Below, piece by piece: positions 9,271-17,679 of a stretch of 43,817 nt of DNA. The first letter of the stretch is position 1, and every line of letters begins with the position of its first letter. The notes below the pieces were generated by a model. That model did not search any database. It had not been told where the DNA came from and saw only the letters and a program-made list of their open reading frames with translations. Made by a program: the position numbers and the translations under genes. Source of the stretch: Oscillatoriales cyanobacterium (GTDB lineage: Bacteria > Cyanobacteriota > Cyanobacteriia > CACIAM-69d); contig RDXB01000052.1 of NCBI GenBank assembly GCA_004292515.1, positions 1 to 43,817 of the forward strand, given 5' to 3'.

Positions 9271-11241
9271 CTAGGAACGGGCTTCCCCTTCTAGGAGGCG
9301 ATCGGGCGAGAGGGGCACTGGCGCGATCGTCACTTTCGGATCAAGGGGCAAAATTCCAGCAACAGGAAGCTCGATCGCAAAAGTGGTTCCAAGGTTGGGC
9401 TGCGACTCGCAGATAAGCCGACCGCCATGTTTTTCATGGATGATTTTGTAGCTAATAGATAAACCTAAACCAGTGCCTTTACCCACTTCTTTAGTGGTGA
9501 AAAATGGGTCAAAAATTCGCTGACGAATCGAATCAGGAATCCCACCGGCATTGTCTTGAATTTGAATTTTGACCCACTGGCGATCGGAAGATTCGGTAGT
9601 GATGATAATGGTGGGTTCGCGGTCATCTGTCGGAGAACCAATGAACTCCTCCAGAGCATCGATCGCATTAGCAATTAAGTTCATAATTGCCTGGTTGAGT
9701 TGGCCAGGATAGCAAGTCACTAGGGGCAAATTCCCATAGTTTTTTTGCACTGTAATTTCTGATCGCACTTTGCTGTACTTCAGGCGGCTGCCCAAAATGA
9801 TTAGAGTATTATTAATTCCCTCATGGAGATCGACTTGCTTATAATCTGCTTCATCGAGGCGGGCAAAGTTGCGAAGAGAGGTGACAATTTTGCGGATGCG
9901 AGAAGCACCCACTTCCATAGAAGAGATAAGTTGAGAAAAATCTTCAATAATAAAATCAAGCTCTTGATCATCAATGATGTGATCGCCATATTGCACCTCC
10001 ATGCCGCCGGCATTCTGATCACGGTAAGCCGCAATCACTGCTAAGAGCTGGGCGGTGTAGAGCTTTGCATGGGCAACATTGCCATAAATAAAATTCACTG
10101 GGTTATTAATTTCATGGGCAATTCCTGATACTAGTTGCCCCAAACTAGACATCTTCTCACTTTGCACTAACTTCATCTGAGTTTCTTGTAACTGTTTGAG
10201 CAGGCGTTGTAACTCTGCTTCAGACGCTTCTGCACGTTCTCGATCGCGTATTTCTTGTTTTAGAGACTGATTGACCGCTTCTAGGAGATCTGCCTTGATT
10301 GCCAGGTCTTGGTAGAGGCTTTCAGTGTAGCTTGCAGAACGTTGGCGTGCTTGGTCAATTCTGTTTAACTGCCGAGCAACCCAGGCAATAGAGATCGCTA
10401 AAATAACTAAATTAAAAACGACAAAAAAGGCAATTCCCATTGCCGAGTTAAAGGCATTATGACGAAATCCATGTAGCACAACCCAGCCGAGAATCAAGGG
10501 CAACAGCAAGGCATAAACCGTGAGTTGCCGAGCCATGACTCCCCCGGCATAGCTACTGGTCATATCTGCCATCCACCCCCAGTTTGCTGTGGCAAGAAAA
10601 CCTGCTATCGACAGCAAGAACAATGCCACAGCCGTATGGAGGGCCATGCGAGTGTAGGTGCTTAAACCATAAAAGCTCTGCACTTGATAGGCATAGCCCA
10701 GCAAGCCCAATAGAGACACTAAAGCACCGATTCCAAGGAACCCTTGAACAACATAAAACCCGCGTCTGGGTAGGCGAGGAAGACCGAATAGAAACCAAGC
10801 AATTCCTAAGGACACAAAAACTACAGCAGTGTTGAGGGCCATCCGTCCTGGATGGGAAGTGCCAATAACACTGGTGTCATCTTGAATAATTAATTGATCA
10901 ATGCCGTAACTGACCTTAAATTGATATTGCAAGATGGTGAGGGCACCAATCAGGAATGTCAGGCTAGCAGACCCCAACAAGACCCCACGCACTAATTTTG
11001 GCAATTGTCCCGTGGGCGATCGCGGGGCTAATAACCAATAACTCAAGCTGCCTCCTAGCAGGGACACGCTGAGGGCTGTGTTGAATTTCATAGACACCAG
11101 GCCGGGCAGCACTTGCTTGAGGGCATCAATGTCTAGCAGCCAACCCAGGATGACCATTGCCCCAACTCCACTGGCAGTGATTGCTAAATAGCTGGCCCAT
11201 TCTTGACAGGTTTGCAAGCGATGATCATTGGATAGATGCAT
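9271..11241 (-). CDS. membrane-bound sensor histidine kinase
   Basis: This is a 656-residue kinase. Residues 1 to about 290 form an integral-membrane sensor of eight or nine helices with no recognised extracellular domain. A coiled coil (about 300-362) leads to the dimerisation/phosphotransfer domain with H-box SGIAHEINNPVNF, where His376 is the predicted phosphorylation site. The ATPase domain follows with an N-box (NLIANAIDAL), the G1-type motif DNAGGIPD, FFTTKEVGKGTGLGL and a final GTTFAIELP. It will autophosphorylate and pass phosphate to a response regulator, but none is adjacent, so it is an orphan kinase. The signal is unknown. The membrane part resembles MASE-like sensors in general organisation only. 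Confidence 0.88.
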   Translation of the reverse strand: MHLSNDHRLQTCQEWASYLAITASGVGAMVILGWLLDIDALKQVLPGLVSMKFNTALSVSLLGGSLSYWLLAPRSPTGQLPKLVRGVLLGSASLTFLIGALTILQYQFKVSYGIDQLIIQDDTSVIGTSHPGRMALNTAVVFVSLGIAWFLFGLPRLPRRGFYVVQGFLGIGALVSLLGLLGYAYQVQSFYGLSTYTRMALHTAVALFLLSIAGFLATANWGWMADMTSSYAGGVMARQLTVYALLLPLILGWVVLHGFRHNAFNSAMGIAFFVVFNLVILAISIAWVARQLNRIDQARQRSASYTESLYQDLAIKADLLEAVNQSLKQEIRDRERAEASEAELQRLLKQLQETQMKLVQSEKMSSLGQLVSGIAHEINNPVNFIYGNVAHAKLYTAQLLAVIAAYRDQNAGGMEVQYGDHIIDDQELDFIIEDFSQLISSMEVGASRIRKIVTSLRNFARLDEADYKQVDLHEGINNTLIILGSRLKYSKVRSEITVQKNYGNLPLVTCYPGQLNQAIMNLIANAIDALEEFIGSPTDDREPTIIITTESSDRQWVKIQIQDNAGGIPDSIRQRIFDPFFTTKEVGKGTGLGLSISYKIIHEKHGGRLICESQPNLGTTFAIELPVAGILPLDPKVTIAPVPLSPDRLLEGEARS

Positions 11242-11711
11242 AGCAGTTTGGGGATGGGTGGCTGGGCGAGTTCAGAAAGACTAAGAACGGAGTTTTCACC
11301 TACTGCAATCAAGGTTTTGCAACTTAAATTTCGGCATGATCCAGATATCTACCTGGGATTTTTGCACAGTGTCAAGTGCTGTATAATACTCTTTGAAAAT
11401 CGGTTTTCCACTTCAGCTATTTTCGGCGGCAGTGCCGTAATTCAGTAATGATGAACGGGTGAAAGCCTTGCAGTGTAAGCAGTCTTTTTCCAAAAAGTAT
11501 CACCTCACAGGCACTACCAGCGAGGTAAAGGCTGTATAAAGTCTCTACTACAAGCCTTTACTGCCTTTACTGCCAGCCTTTATTGCAAATGATTGCTCTG
11601 CCAGATCAAATGGGCGGGCCGATCGCCCCTGAACCCTATCTTGCCCTATGCACGATCGCCCGTGGGGTGGTTCAATGCCCTTGGTTGGACTGACAGCGGG
11701 ATTGCAGTGAT
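11242..11711. other. 470-bp spacer between divergent genes
   Basis: No gene is supported. A TATAAT lies at about 11,383-11,388 on the plus strand, with only a poor -35 upstream, so a promoter is possible but unproven. Bases 11,519-11,536 (AGCGAGGTAAAGGCTGTA) match the reversed left end of the miniature element at 35,603, suggesting a solo end or decayed copy. Short CCTTTACTG direct repeats follow near 11,551-11,581. Confidence 0.4.
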
Positions 11712-13487
11712 TTGAGCCAAACCAATCACCCAATTATTGACGATCGCCCCGATCGCCCCGCCCATTGGGTCGCCATGGGGATTTCGGACGAGGCGACGTG
11801 CGTTGCCCTGTCCGAGGCGAGATCGCTCCTCGATGCCCGTGAGTGGGCTGGAGCGATCGCCCGTTGTCGCCAGGTCTTGCGGCAGCAGCCCGATGGCATG
11901 ACGGCAGCTCCTGGGTATGAAATTTTGGGGCTGGCCTTGGCTGGCTCGGGGCAGCGGATTCCGGCCCTGTGGGCATTTTTGCATCAGGGGTGCTGTGCGG
12001 GCTGGGACGAAGCGGCGTTGGCCTACGGTGAATACCAAACGGTGGCGGGCTGCCCAGTCGAGCGGCAATGGCTAGCCCATCACAACTTGGGACAGTGGCT
12101 GCGCGATCGCCACTGCTGGGTTGGCGCGTTGGCCGCGTTGGAACAAGCGATCGCCCTAGATCCCAGCTCGGTCGGCACTTGGGCGGCGATCGGGGATTTG
12201 TGGCGCGATCGACCAGACTACGCGATCGACGATCCCGAGCGGGTGGCGCGGGCGGTGGCCGCCTACTTGCAGGCCTTGTACCGCAACCCCACCTATTTGC
12301 GCCCCTACGATCGCCTGTTTAAGCTGCTGAAAAATGCCGGGGATTTTGAATCGGCCCTGTCCTGTGGGCGCAAGTGGATTCCCCGTGAATTAGTCGTGGA
12401 CGATCGGGGGCGATCGCCCCAGGAAATCTCCGTCACCCACTTGGCTTACCGAGCGATCGACCCGCCCGAAACCGTCCAGTTACGCGATTCGCGATCGCCC
12501 CTCGGGGAGCCGCCCCACCCGGATTTGCGAGCCACCCACTACAGCGCCGATCCCACCTTTGTCGTCGAGCTGCCCCAGGGTCGAGCCTGGGCCGACCATT
12601 TCACCAGCGCCGTCTTTACTGATCAGGATGTCTTAATCACGGAGCTTTCCTTGGGTAGTGCCGAGCTAGTGGCCCTGTCGGAGCAGTTGCCGCCGCCCCA
12701 GCACCTGGACGGCAATGGGGCCCTGCTGTCGGTGGCGGGTGGCTCTATGTTTTGCCATTGGCTACTAAATCTGCTGTCGCGGTTGCGATTACTAGAAGAA
12801 GCGGGCTGGCCGATCGAGCAGTTAGACTGGATCGCCGTCAACGAGCAAAATTACCCCTACCAGCTCGAAACCCTGGAACTGTTGGGGATTCCGCACCACA
12901 AGCTAATCGCTAGCAACCCGTACTATCGCCACATCACCGCCGATCGACTGATTGTGCCGTCCCGAGTCGATCGAGCCACGCCCTGGATCTGTCACACCCT
13001 GCGGCGACTGTTTCTGCACCCAGACATTTTGGGGTCGATCGCCCCCCACGATCGGCTCTACATCAGCCGTGATCGAGCCAACTACCGGCGGGTGGTGGAT
13101 GATCAGCGCCTCAGCGATTGGCTGGTGCGGGTGCAGGGTTTCAAAATCGTGCTGCTGGAAACCCTCTCCTTTGCCGAACAAGTGGCGCTCTTGGCTCAGG
13201 CCAAAGTTGTGGTGGCTCCCCACGGCGCAGGCTTGACAAATTTGGTGTTTTGCCAGCCGGGGACGATCGTGGTGGAGTTGTTTTCGCCGCGCTACGTGCC
13301 CAGTTATTTTTGGGAAATCGCCGACCTGATGGATTTGCAGCACTATCACTTGGTGGGCGAACCCCTGGCCACCCATCCCGACCCCCAGGCGATCGAGGGC
13401 TATCAGTTCTCAGATCCGGGAGCCGATGGGATTTGGATTTCGTTCGATCGCTTCCAACAGGCGATCGAGCAAGTCTTGAGGCCCTAG
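11712..13487 (+). CDS. TPR-containing glycosyltransferase family 61 (DUF563) protein
   Basis: The product has up to 591 residues. The N-terminal part (about 25-230) is helical and TPR-like (LEQAIALDPSSVGTWAAIGDLW). The C-terminal part (about 270-590) is a GT61/DUF563 domain, with MFCHWLLNLLSRLRLLEEAG, LYISRDRANYRRV and the hallmark VVVAPHGAGLTNLVFCQPGT. GT61 enzymes transfer sugars to glycans; the donor and acceptor are not evident. A role in exopolysaccharide or cell-surface glycan assembly is an inference from the family. The frame opens with a TTG at 11712; ATG at 11775 (MGISDEATC) is an equally plausible start and would not remove any domain. Nothing in the neighbourhood forms a glycan cluster. 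Confidence 0.82.
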   Translation: MSQTNHPIIDDRPDRPAHWVAMGISDEATCVALSEARSLLDAREWAGAIARCRQVLRQQPDGMTAAPGYEILGLALAGSGQRIPALWAFLHQGCCAGWDEAALAYGEYQTVAGCPVERQWLAHHNLGQWLRDRHCWVGALAALEQAIALDPSSVGTWAAIGDLWRDRPDYAIDDPERVARAVAAYLQALYRNPTYLRPYDRLFKLLKNAGDFESALSCGRKWIPRELVVDDRGRSPQEISVTHLAYRAIDPPETVQLRDSRSPLGEPPHPDLRATHYSADPTFVVELPQGRAWADHFTSAVFTDQDVLITELSLGSAELVALSEQLPPPQHLDGNGALLSVAGGSMFCHWLLNLLSRLRLLEEAGWPIEQLDWIAVNEQNYPYQLETLELLGIPHHKLIASNPYYRHITADRLIVPSRVDRATPWICHTLRRLFLHPDILGSIAPHDRLYISRDRANYRRVVDDQRLSDWLVRVQGFKIVLLETLSFAEQVALLAQAKVVVAPHGAGLTNLVFCQPGTIVVELFSPRYVPSYFWEIADLMDLQHYHLVGEPLATHPDPQAIEGYQFSDPGADGIWISFDRFQQAIEQVLRP

Positions 13488-13544
13488 GGCTGGTCGTCAA
13501 ATCGCCCAAAACCCTGATGCCACCGTTAGCGAATCGTGGAGCAG

Positions 13545-13564
13545 CAAGGGGCTTAAGCCCCTTG
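13545..13564. repeat. palindromic interspersed repeat, perfect copy
   Basis: This is the exact palindrome CAAGGGGCTTAAGCCCCTTG, 58 bp after the glycosyltransferase stop. Its left flank (AATCGTGGAGCAG) resembles the flanks of the copies at 22,540 and 25,149, so the repeat unit is longer than the palindrome. As RNA it would form a strong hairpin, but no U-tract follows. Confidence 0.9.
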
Positions 13565-13752
13565 TTCCAACAGTTGGGGCGAAGGAAATCAAGCGTTGTA
13601 GTCAGTCGTGTCTATAGGTTGGGTAACCTGATGGCCACTGGGGCGATCGCCACCACAATCTGAGCGATCCGAGCGCCCCCCGCGATCGCCCCCGAAGATC
13701 GTCAGAAAATTCGCCTATAATCATGCTGACTTTTTGACGAAATTCGTTAACT

Positions 13753-13826
13753 GGGGCTGTGGCTCAGATGGATAGAGCAAGCGCCTCCTAAGCGCTAGGT
13801 CGCGGGTTCGAGTCCCGCCAGTCCCG
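13753..13826 (+). tRNA. tRNA-Arg (anticodon CCT)
   Basis: The acceptor arms GGGGCTG and CAGTCCC pair with one G-U. The D arm contains GGCTCAGATGGATAGAGC. The anticodon stem AGCGC/GCGCT closes the loop CTCCTAA with anticodon CCT, which reads AGG. The T arm is GCGGGTTCGAGTCCCGC. Total length is 74 nt with G as discriminator. CCA is not encoded. Confidence 0.97.
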
Positions 13827-13844
13827 TGGGTTCCCAAACACAGA

Positions 13845-13917
13845 CAAGGGGCCTGAGCACCTTGCCCCCACGACTATTGGTGCTTGGCCCAGATCAAAAG
13901 ATACTTTTCAGACATCC
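13845..13917. repeat. decayed palindromic repeat plus conserved flank
   Basis: CAAGGGGCCTGAGCACCTTG (13,845-13,864) is a mutated palindrome copy. The following bases up to about 13,917, read on the minus strand, match 25,038-25,078 (GGATGTCTGAAAAG ... CCAAGCACCAA). This shows that the repeat unit extends well beyond the palindrome. It begins 18 bp after the tRNA-Arg gene. Confidence 0.7.
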
Positions 13918-13972
13918 TCTGAGATTTCTGTTTTAGATTGTCGTTTAGATCGCGATTGCCGCCCCGCTGCCC

Positions 13973-14785
13973 ATGACTTCCTCCCTTAGCGATCGCCCCG
14001 CCCTCGAACCACCCTCGATCGAGCAGCCATTGTTACAGGCCAGCAATCTCCATAAAAGCTTTGGCGGCCTCAAAGCGGTCAACGGCGCACAAATCGAGGT
14101 GCGATCGGGCAGCATCACGGGCCTGATTGGCCCCAACGGTGCGGGCAAAACCACCCTGTTTAATCTGCTCTCCAATTTCATCCGCCCCGACAGCGGTGAA
14201 GTGTGGCTTGACGGAGAGCCGATCCACCGCCTAGCTCCCCACCAAATTGCCCGCAAGGGAATGGTGCGGACATTCCAAGTGGCGCGGGTACTGTCGCGGC
14301 TGTCGGTGCTGGAAAATATGTTGCTGGCGGGGCAAGAGCAAGCGGGCGAACGGTTTTGGCAAGTGTGGCTCCAAGGCAAGCGGATCGGCCGTCAGCAACG
14401 GGAGCTGGAATTGCAGGCCATGGAAATTTTGGAAGCCGTGGGGCTGGCTCACATGGCCCGCGAATATGCCGGGTCGCTCTCGGGCGGGCAACGCAAGCTG
14501 CTGGAAATGGGGCGGGCGCTGATGGTGCGGCCCAAGCTGGTGCTGTTGGATGAACCGGCGGCGGGGGTGAACCCGGCCCTGATTGAGAAAATCTGCGATC
14601 GCATCCAAGCCTGGAACCGAGAGGGTCTGACCTTTTTGATTGTGGAGCACAACATGGACGTGATTATGTCTTTGTGCGATCGCGTCTGGGTGTTGGCGGA
14701 GGGGCAAAACCTGGCCGACGGCCCACCGGCAGCGATCCAAACCGATCGCCGCGTGCTGGAAGCCTATTTGGGGCAAACGGCATGA
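13973..14785 (+). CDS. branched-chain/neutral amino acid ABC transporter ATP-binding protein (LivG/NatA type)
   Basis: The product is 270 residues with Walker A GPNGAGKTT, signature LSGGQRK, Walker B LVLLDEPAAGVNP and switch His in VEHNMDV. The combination LIGPNGAGKTTLFNLLSN and DEPAAGVNP is characteristic of the LivG subfamily, which powers uptake of branched-chain or neutral amino acids. In cyanobacteria NatA is of this type, and the permease and binding-protein genes are often scattered, as appears to be the case here. The stop overlaps the next gene's ATG as ATGA (14,782-14,785), so the two are probably translationally coupled. Its annotated substrate remains an inference. Confidence 0.85.
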   Translation: MTSSLSDRPALEPPSIEQPLLQASNLHKSFGGLKAVNGAQIEVRSGSITGLIGPNGAGKTTLFNLLSNFIRPDSGEVWLDGEPIHRLAPHQIARKGMVRTFQVARVLSRLSVLENMLLAGQEQAGERFWQVWLQGKRIGRQQRELELQAMEILEAVGLAHMAREYAGSLSGGQRKLLEMGRALMVRPKLVLLDEPAAGVNPALIEKICDRIQAWNREGLTFLIVEHNMDVIMSLCDRVWVLAEGQNLADGPPAAIQTDRRVLEAYLGQTA

Positions 14786-15414
14786 GCGATCGCATTGGAA
14801 TCTGGGCGATCAGGCGATCAACCCTGGCCGCTGCGGCGATCGTTCTGGCTGGTACACCCGCCCTGGCCCACACGGTTAAGGTTAGTGGCGATGTGGCCGC
14901 CCTGTTTCATCTGGAGCCGAATCACAATCCGAAATCGGGGGAACCGGCCCGGGTTTGGTTTGGTCTGACGCGCCAGGGTGGGGCAACGCTGCCGCTCGAT
15001 CGCTGCAATTGCACCCTGGCGATCGCGCCACTCCCCGGCGGCGGCCCGGCGATCGCCCCTTGGTCAGTTGCCCTGGAGCCAATTTCCGCCGAGGGCTACC
15101 AAAATATTCCCGGTGCAACGGTAGTGTTTCCCCGCGCGGGGGGCTATGAGCTGACTTTGCGGGGCCAACCCAAACAGGCCGGCGACTTCAAGCCCTTTGA
15201 GCTGCGCTACAAAACCACGGTACTGGCCGGCGCAGCGGCTCCCCTGGCCGCACAACCTGCACCCTCGCCCCAATCCTCCTCCCCCACTACACCAGCGACC
15301 GCGCCGCCGGAACCCTTGTGGGATCAGCGACCGTTGATTGGTCTAGGGGCGATCGGGCTGGGATTAATTGGCTGGTTTGGCTGGGCGATCAGGCGATCGG
15401 GCCGCCAATCTTAG
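14782..15414 (+). CDS. exported, C-terminally membrane-anchored protein of unknown function
   Basis: The product is 210 residues. Residues 1-29 form a signal peptide ending at PALAHT. A beta-rich extracytoplasmic domain follows to about 150 (HTVKVSGDVAALFHLEP, VWFGLTRQGG, GYELTLRGQPKQAGDFKPFELRYKT). Then come a Pro/Ser/Thr linker and a single membrane helix (about 182-202) with a short RRSGRQS tail. The His directly after the predicted cleavage site and the overall layout recall copper-binding CopC/YtkA-like domains, but key ligands were not identified. The ATG overlaps the stop of the ABC ATPase, making coupling likely. Function unknown. Confidence 0.75.
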   Translation: MSDRIGIWAIRRSTLAAAAIVLAGTPALAHTVKVSGDVAALFHLEPNHNPKSGEPARVWFGLTRQGGATLPLDRCNCTLAIAPLPGGGPAIAPWSVALEPISAEGYQNIPGATVVFPRAGGYELTLRGQPKQAGDFKPFELRYKTTVLAGAAAPLAAQPAPSPQSSSPTTPATAPPEPLWDQRPLIGLGAIGLGLIGWFGWAIRRSGRQS

Positions 15415-15454
15415 TCAGGCATCCAAGGGAGTTGGGTAAGGTCGATCGTCTTGC

Positions 15455-16237
15455 CTAGCTGGAAGCGCTGGTGTAAAACCGCAGGGCAAATCGCCAAAAT
15501 TGATTGGACAAATACAACAGGGCGATCGCCAAAATCGCCGACAGCCCAACCCAGGGCCAAACATTCCGACCCAGCGCAATTTCTGCCGGAATCGTCGTCA
15601 TGAACAGTACTGGCACCACAAAGGTAAAGAAGAATTGAAATGCCGCCGGATAGGCAGTCATCGGATAGCGACCGGCTTCGAGCAAGCCGCGCAGGACTTC
15701 CGTGATGTTATAGATTTTGGTGAACCAAATGCTAGTGGCTCCCAACACAAACCACAGGCTATACAAAATAATGCTACCGAGCAGCAACGGCAGCGCCGCC
15801 AACCAATAATTCCACCAAGCCAATTGCAGCAATGATCCGGCGTAAGCAATCACGCCCAGACCCAAGGCAATGTCCGGCAAGCCCCAGAGGGAAATGGTGC
15901 GCGTCGAAAGCCAAAATTGCGTACTGATTGGCTTCAGCAACACAAAATCCAACGTGCCGGTTTCCACTTGCTTCACAATGCTGTTTAAATTCGGCACCAT
16001 AAACGCCGTGGAAAATCCCTGAAGTAACAGAAAAATTCCCATCACCAACAGAGCTTCATGCCAATTCCAATCGCGGAAAGTGTAGCCCGTTCGATAAAAC
16101 AAAAATAGCCCAAACCAACTGGTGATTGCTCCGCCCAGTGAGGTTAGGGCAGCTAGTAGAAAATTGCCGCGATATTCCATTTCAGCAGCGATCGCAGTAC
16201 CAACAAATAATCGCAGCAGTTGCCAATAGCGGCCCAT
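15455..16237 (-). CDS. ABC-2 family (DUF990-like) transporter permease
   Basis: The protein is about 260 residues with six hydrophobic segments. It begins MGRYWQLLRLFVGTAIAAEMEYRGNF, a pattern shared by ABC-2-type permeases that carry the DUF990 label, and contains QVETGTLDFVLLKPIS, a well-conserved cytosolic loop of that group. These permeases usually act as a pair with a second permease and an ATPase in drug or polymer export; neither partner is adjacent. The frame can be opened earlier with a TTG at 16,276, but ATG at 16,237 gives the family-like N-terminus. Substrate unknown. Confidence 0.82.
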   Translation of the reverse strand: MGRYWQLLRLFVGTAIAAEMEYRGNFLLAALTSLGGAITSWFGLFLFYRTGYTFRDWNWHEALLVMGIFLLLQGFSTAFMVPNLNSIVKQVETGTLDFVLLKPISTQFWLSTRTISLWGLPDIALGLGVIAYAGSLLQLAWWNYWLAALPLLLGSIILYSLWFVLGATSIWFTKIYNITEVLRGLLEAGRYPMTAYPAAFQFFFTFVVPVLFMTTIPAEIALGRNVWPWVGLSAILAIALLYLSNQFWRFALRFYTSASS

Positions 16238-16310
16238 AGGAAAAGGCGGATCAAGAACTGTTGAAAATGGTAGCAATCAAAGCTGCTGCATCGGCTGCCT
16301 ATGGGAGATT

Positions 16311-16460
16311 TCACCTAAACAAATGCGATCGATGGCTCGGCTGCGAGACTACTGGTTTGAGTGGGTGTTGCCCGGCCATGGCAGGCGATTCCATGCCGAT
16401 CGCGATCGAATGCAGCAGGAATTACAACGCTGTTTGGATTGGATGCCAACGGTAGCCTAA
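16311..16460 (+). pseudogene. C-terminal remnant of an MBL-fold metallo-hydrolase gene
   Basis: In this frame the translation contains MARLRDYWFEWVLPGHGRR followed by FHADRDRMQQELQRCLDWM and a TAA stop. The block WVLPGHGRR-x-HAD is the last metal-site region (the conserved Gly-His) of MBL-fold hydrolases, and QxxLxxCxxWM is their usual C-terminal helix. The catalytic HxHxDH part is missing. Upstream sequence in the same frame runs into the divergent ABC-2 permease promoter region with no matching domain. This is therefore a 5'-deleted relic of about 45 codons. Confidence 0.6.
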
Positions 16461-17056
16461 GCGCCCGTCGCCGATCGCCCCTGTTTACTCAGCCGAAACA
16501 TCACGAAATAGGCCAAATACAACACGTAAATGCCCAAACCCAGCACCCCGATCGCCCCGAGAAAACTCGGGTTCGTGTTGCCGTGGAAATATTCCCGATA
16601 GAGCCAGGTGGGTTCTAGCCACACACGACAGCTCGCTTCCTTCACCAAAACTTCCGTGGGCTTCAGGGCACAGGGCAACGTAACCAACTGCGCCACCGTC
16701 CCGATCGCGCAGTAAATCGTCATGGCCCAGCGCCAGGCCTTAAACACAAACTTCAAGCGCTGTTGGGGCAGGTCATCAATTTCATCATTGAGGTCAACCC
16801 AAAACCACAGACTGACGGGAATCAGCACCCGCGCGCCCAAGGCCGCCACAAAGCTGACCGGCAAGGAGCCAATCATCAGATACACCGTGATTGCCAACAG
16901 GCTCGATACGCGCCAATAGATCACCAGCAGCTTTTGCAGCGCGTCCGCTTTGGCCACAAATGCCCACAGCAATAGCACTAGCGGTGTCAAGACGGTAAAA
17001 AGCACCGCCAGGCGGTAGTCCGTCCAAACCAAAGATTCCAACCAGTTTTGAGCCAT
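16457..17056 (-). CDS. DUF3177 family membrane protein
   Basis: The product is 199 residues with about five membrane helices. The N-terminus MAQNWLESLVWTDYRLAVLF and the block LLVIYWRVSSLLAITVYLMI match the cyanobacterial DUF3177 family as I recall it. The function of the family is unknown; its restriction to phototrophs suggests a thylakoid or plasma-membrane role, which is inference. ATG at 17,056 was preferred because the DYR-containing motif lies near the N-terminus in relatives; an in-frame ATG at 17,089 would add 11 residues. Its 3' end overlaps the end of the MBL remnant on the other strand by four bases. Confidence 0.82.
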   Translation of the reverse strand: MAQNWLESLVWTDYRLAVLFTVLTPLVLLLWAFVAKADALQKLLVIYWRVSSLLAITVYLMIGSLPVSFVAALGARVLIPVSLWFWVDLNDEIDDLPQQRLKFVFKAWRWAMTIYCAIGTVAQLVTLPCALKPTEVLVKEASCRVWLEPTWLYREYFHGNTNPSFLGAIGVLGLGIYVLYLAYFVMFRLSKQGRSATGA

Positions 17057-17242
17057 AGGGAGAGGCGATCGAGCAGACAAAATCGCCATCTATGCTACCG
17101 CGCAGCTTCCCCTTATTGGTGGATTGGTTGGCCGGTTGGGCTGGAGCTGGGGCATTCCGGCCCCTAGCGATCGCCCCAATGGCTGGCGATCGACCCTGGT
17201 TAACTCCAGTCCCAGCCCCAGCTAGCAACCGCGATCGATCGC

Positions 17243-17626
17243 CTAGGACTGCTTGAGGGCGGTCACTTGGATTTCAATTTTCATGGCCGGGTCAGCCAAG
17301 CCAGCGGCAATCATCGTGCAGGCCGGACGGATTTCGCCAAAATATTGCTTCAAGACGGGCCAGCATTGGGGAAAGTCAGCGGCATCTTGCAGGATGTAGG
17401 TGACACGCACCACGTCTTGCAGTGAGGATTCGGCTTATTGGAGGGCGGCTTCGATGTTTTTGAGGCACTGCTCCGTTTGCTCGGCCACGCTGTCGGAAAT
17501 CGTCATGGTGTCGTAGTTGAACCCCGTCGTGCCCGACACGAAGACCCAGGGATCTTGGCGCACGGCGCGGCTATAGCCGATTTCTGCTTCAAACGGCGAG
17601 CCGGAGCTAATCAGTTGTCGAGCCAT
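17243..17626 (-). pseudogene. RidA-family (YjgF/Rid) gene with an in-frame stop at codon 64
   Basis: The first 63 codons encode MARQLISSGSPFEAEIGYSR and the typical WVFVSGTTGFNYDT block up to KNIEAALQ. A TAA (17,435-17,437) follows, and the same frame then continues without a shift through AESSLQDVVRVTYILQDAAD and RPACTMIAAGLADPAMKIEI to a TAG at 17,243. The stop replaces what is normally Lys (one substitution from AAA or AAG). Rid proteins hydrolyse reactive enamine/imine intermediates or have related roles; they need the C-terminal half to trimerise, so the protein is expected to be inactive unless the stop is read through or is a sequencing error. Confidence 0.85.
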
Positions 17627-17679
17627 CTCGAACCATCCCTCGGAAATGATTTTTGAACCATGGGATAGGATAACCGGCG

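Noticed and set aside
11362-11388. Strong sigma-70 promoter (TATAAT)
   Set aside because: The -10 is perfect but the best -35 hexamers are poor or wrongly spaced, and the nearest plus-strand gene is over 300 bp away.
17092-17263. 56-codon plus-strand frame between the DUF3177 and ridA-like genes
   Set aside because: Pro/Ala-rich composition, no ribosome-binding site, overlaps the ridA-like gene on the other strand.
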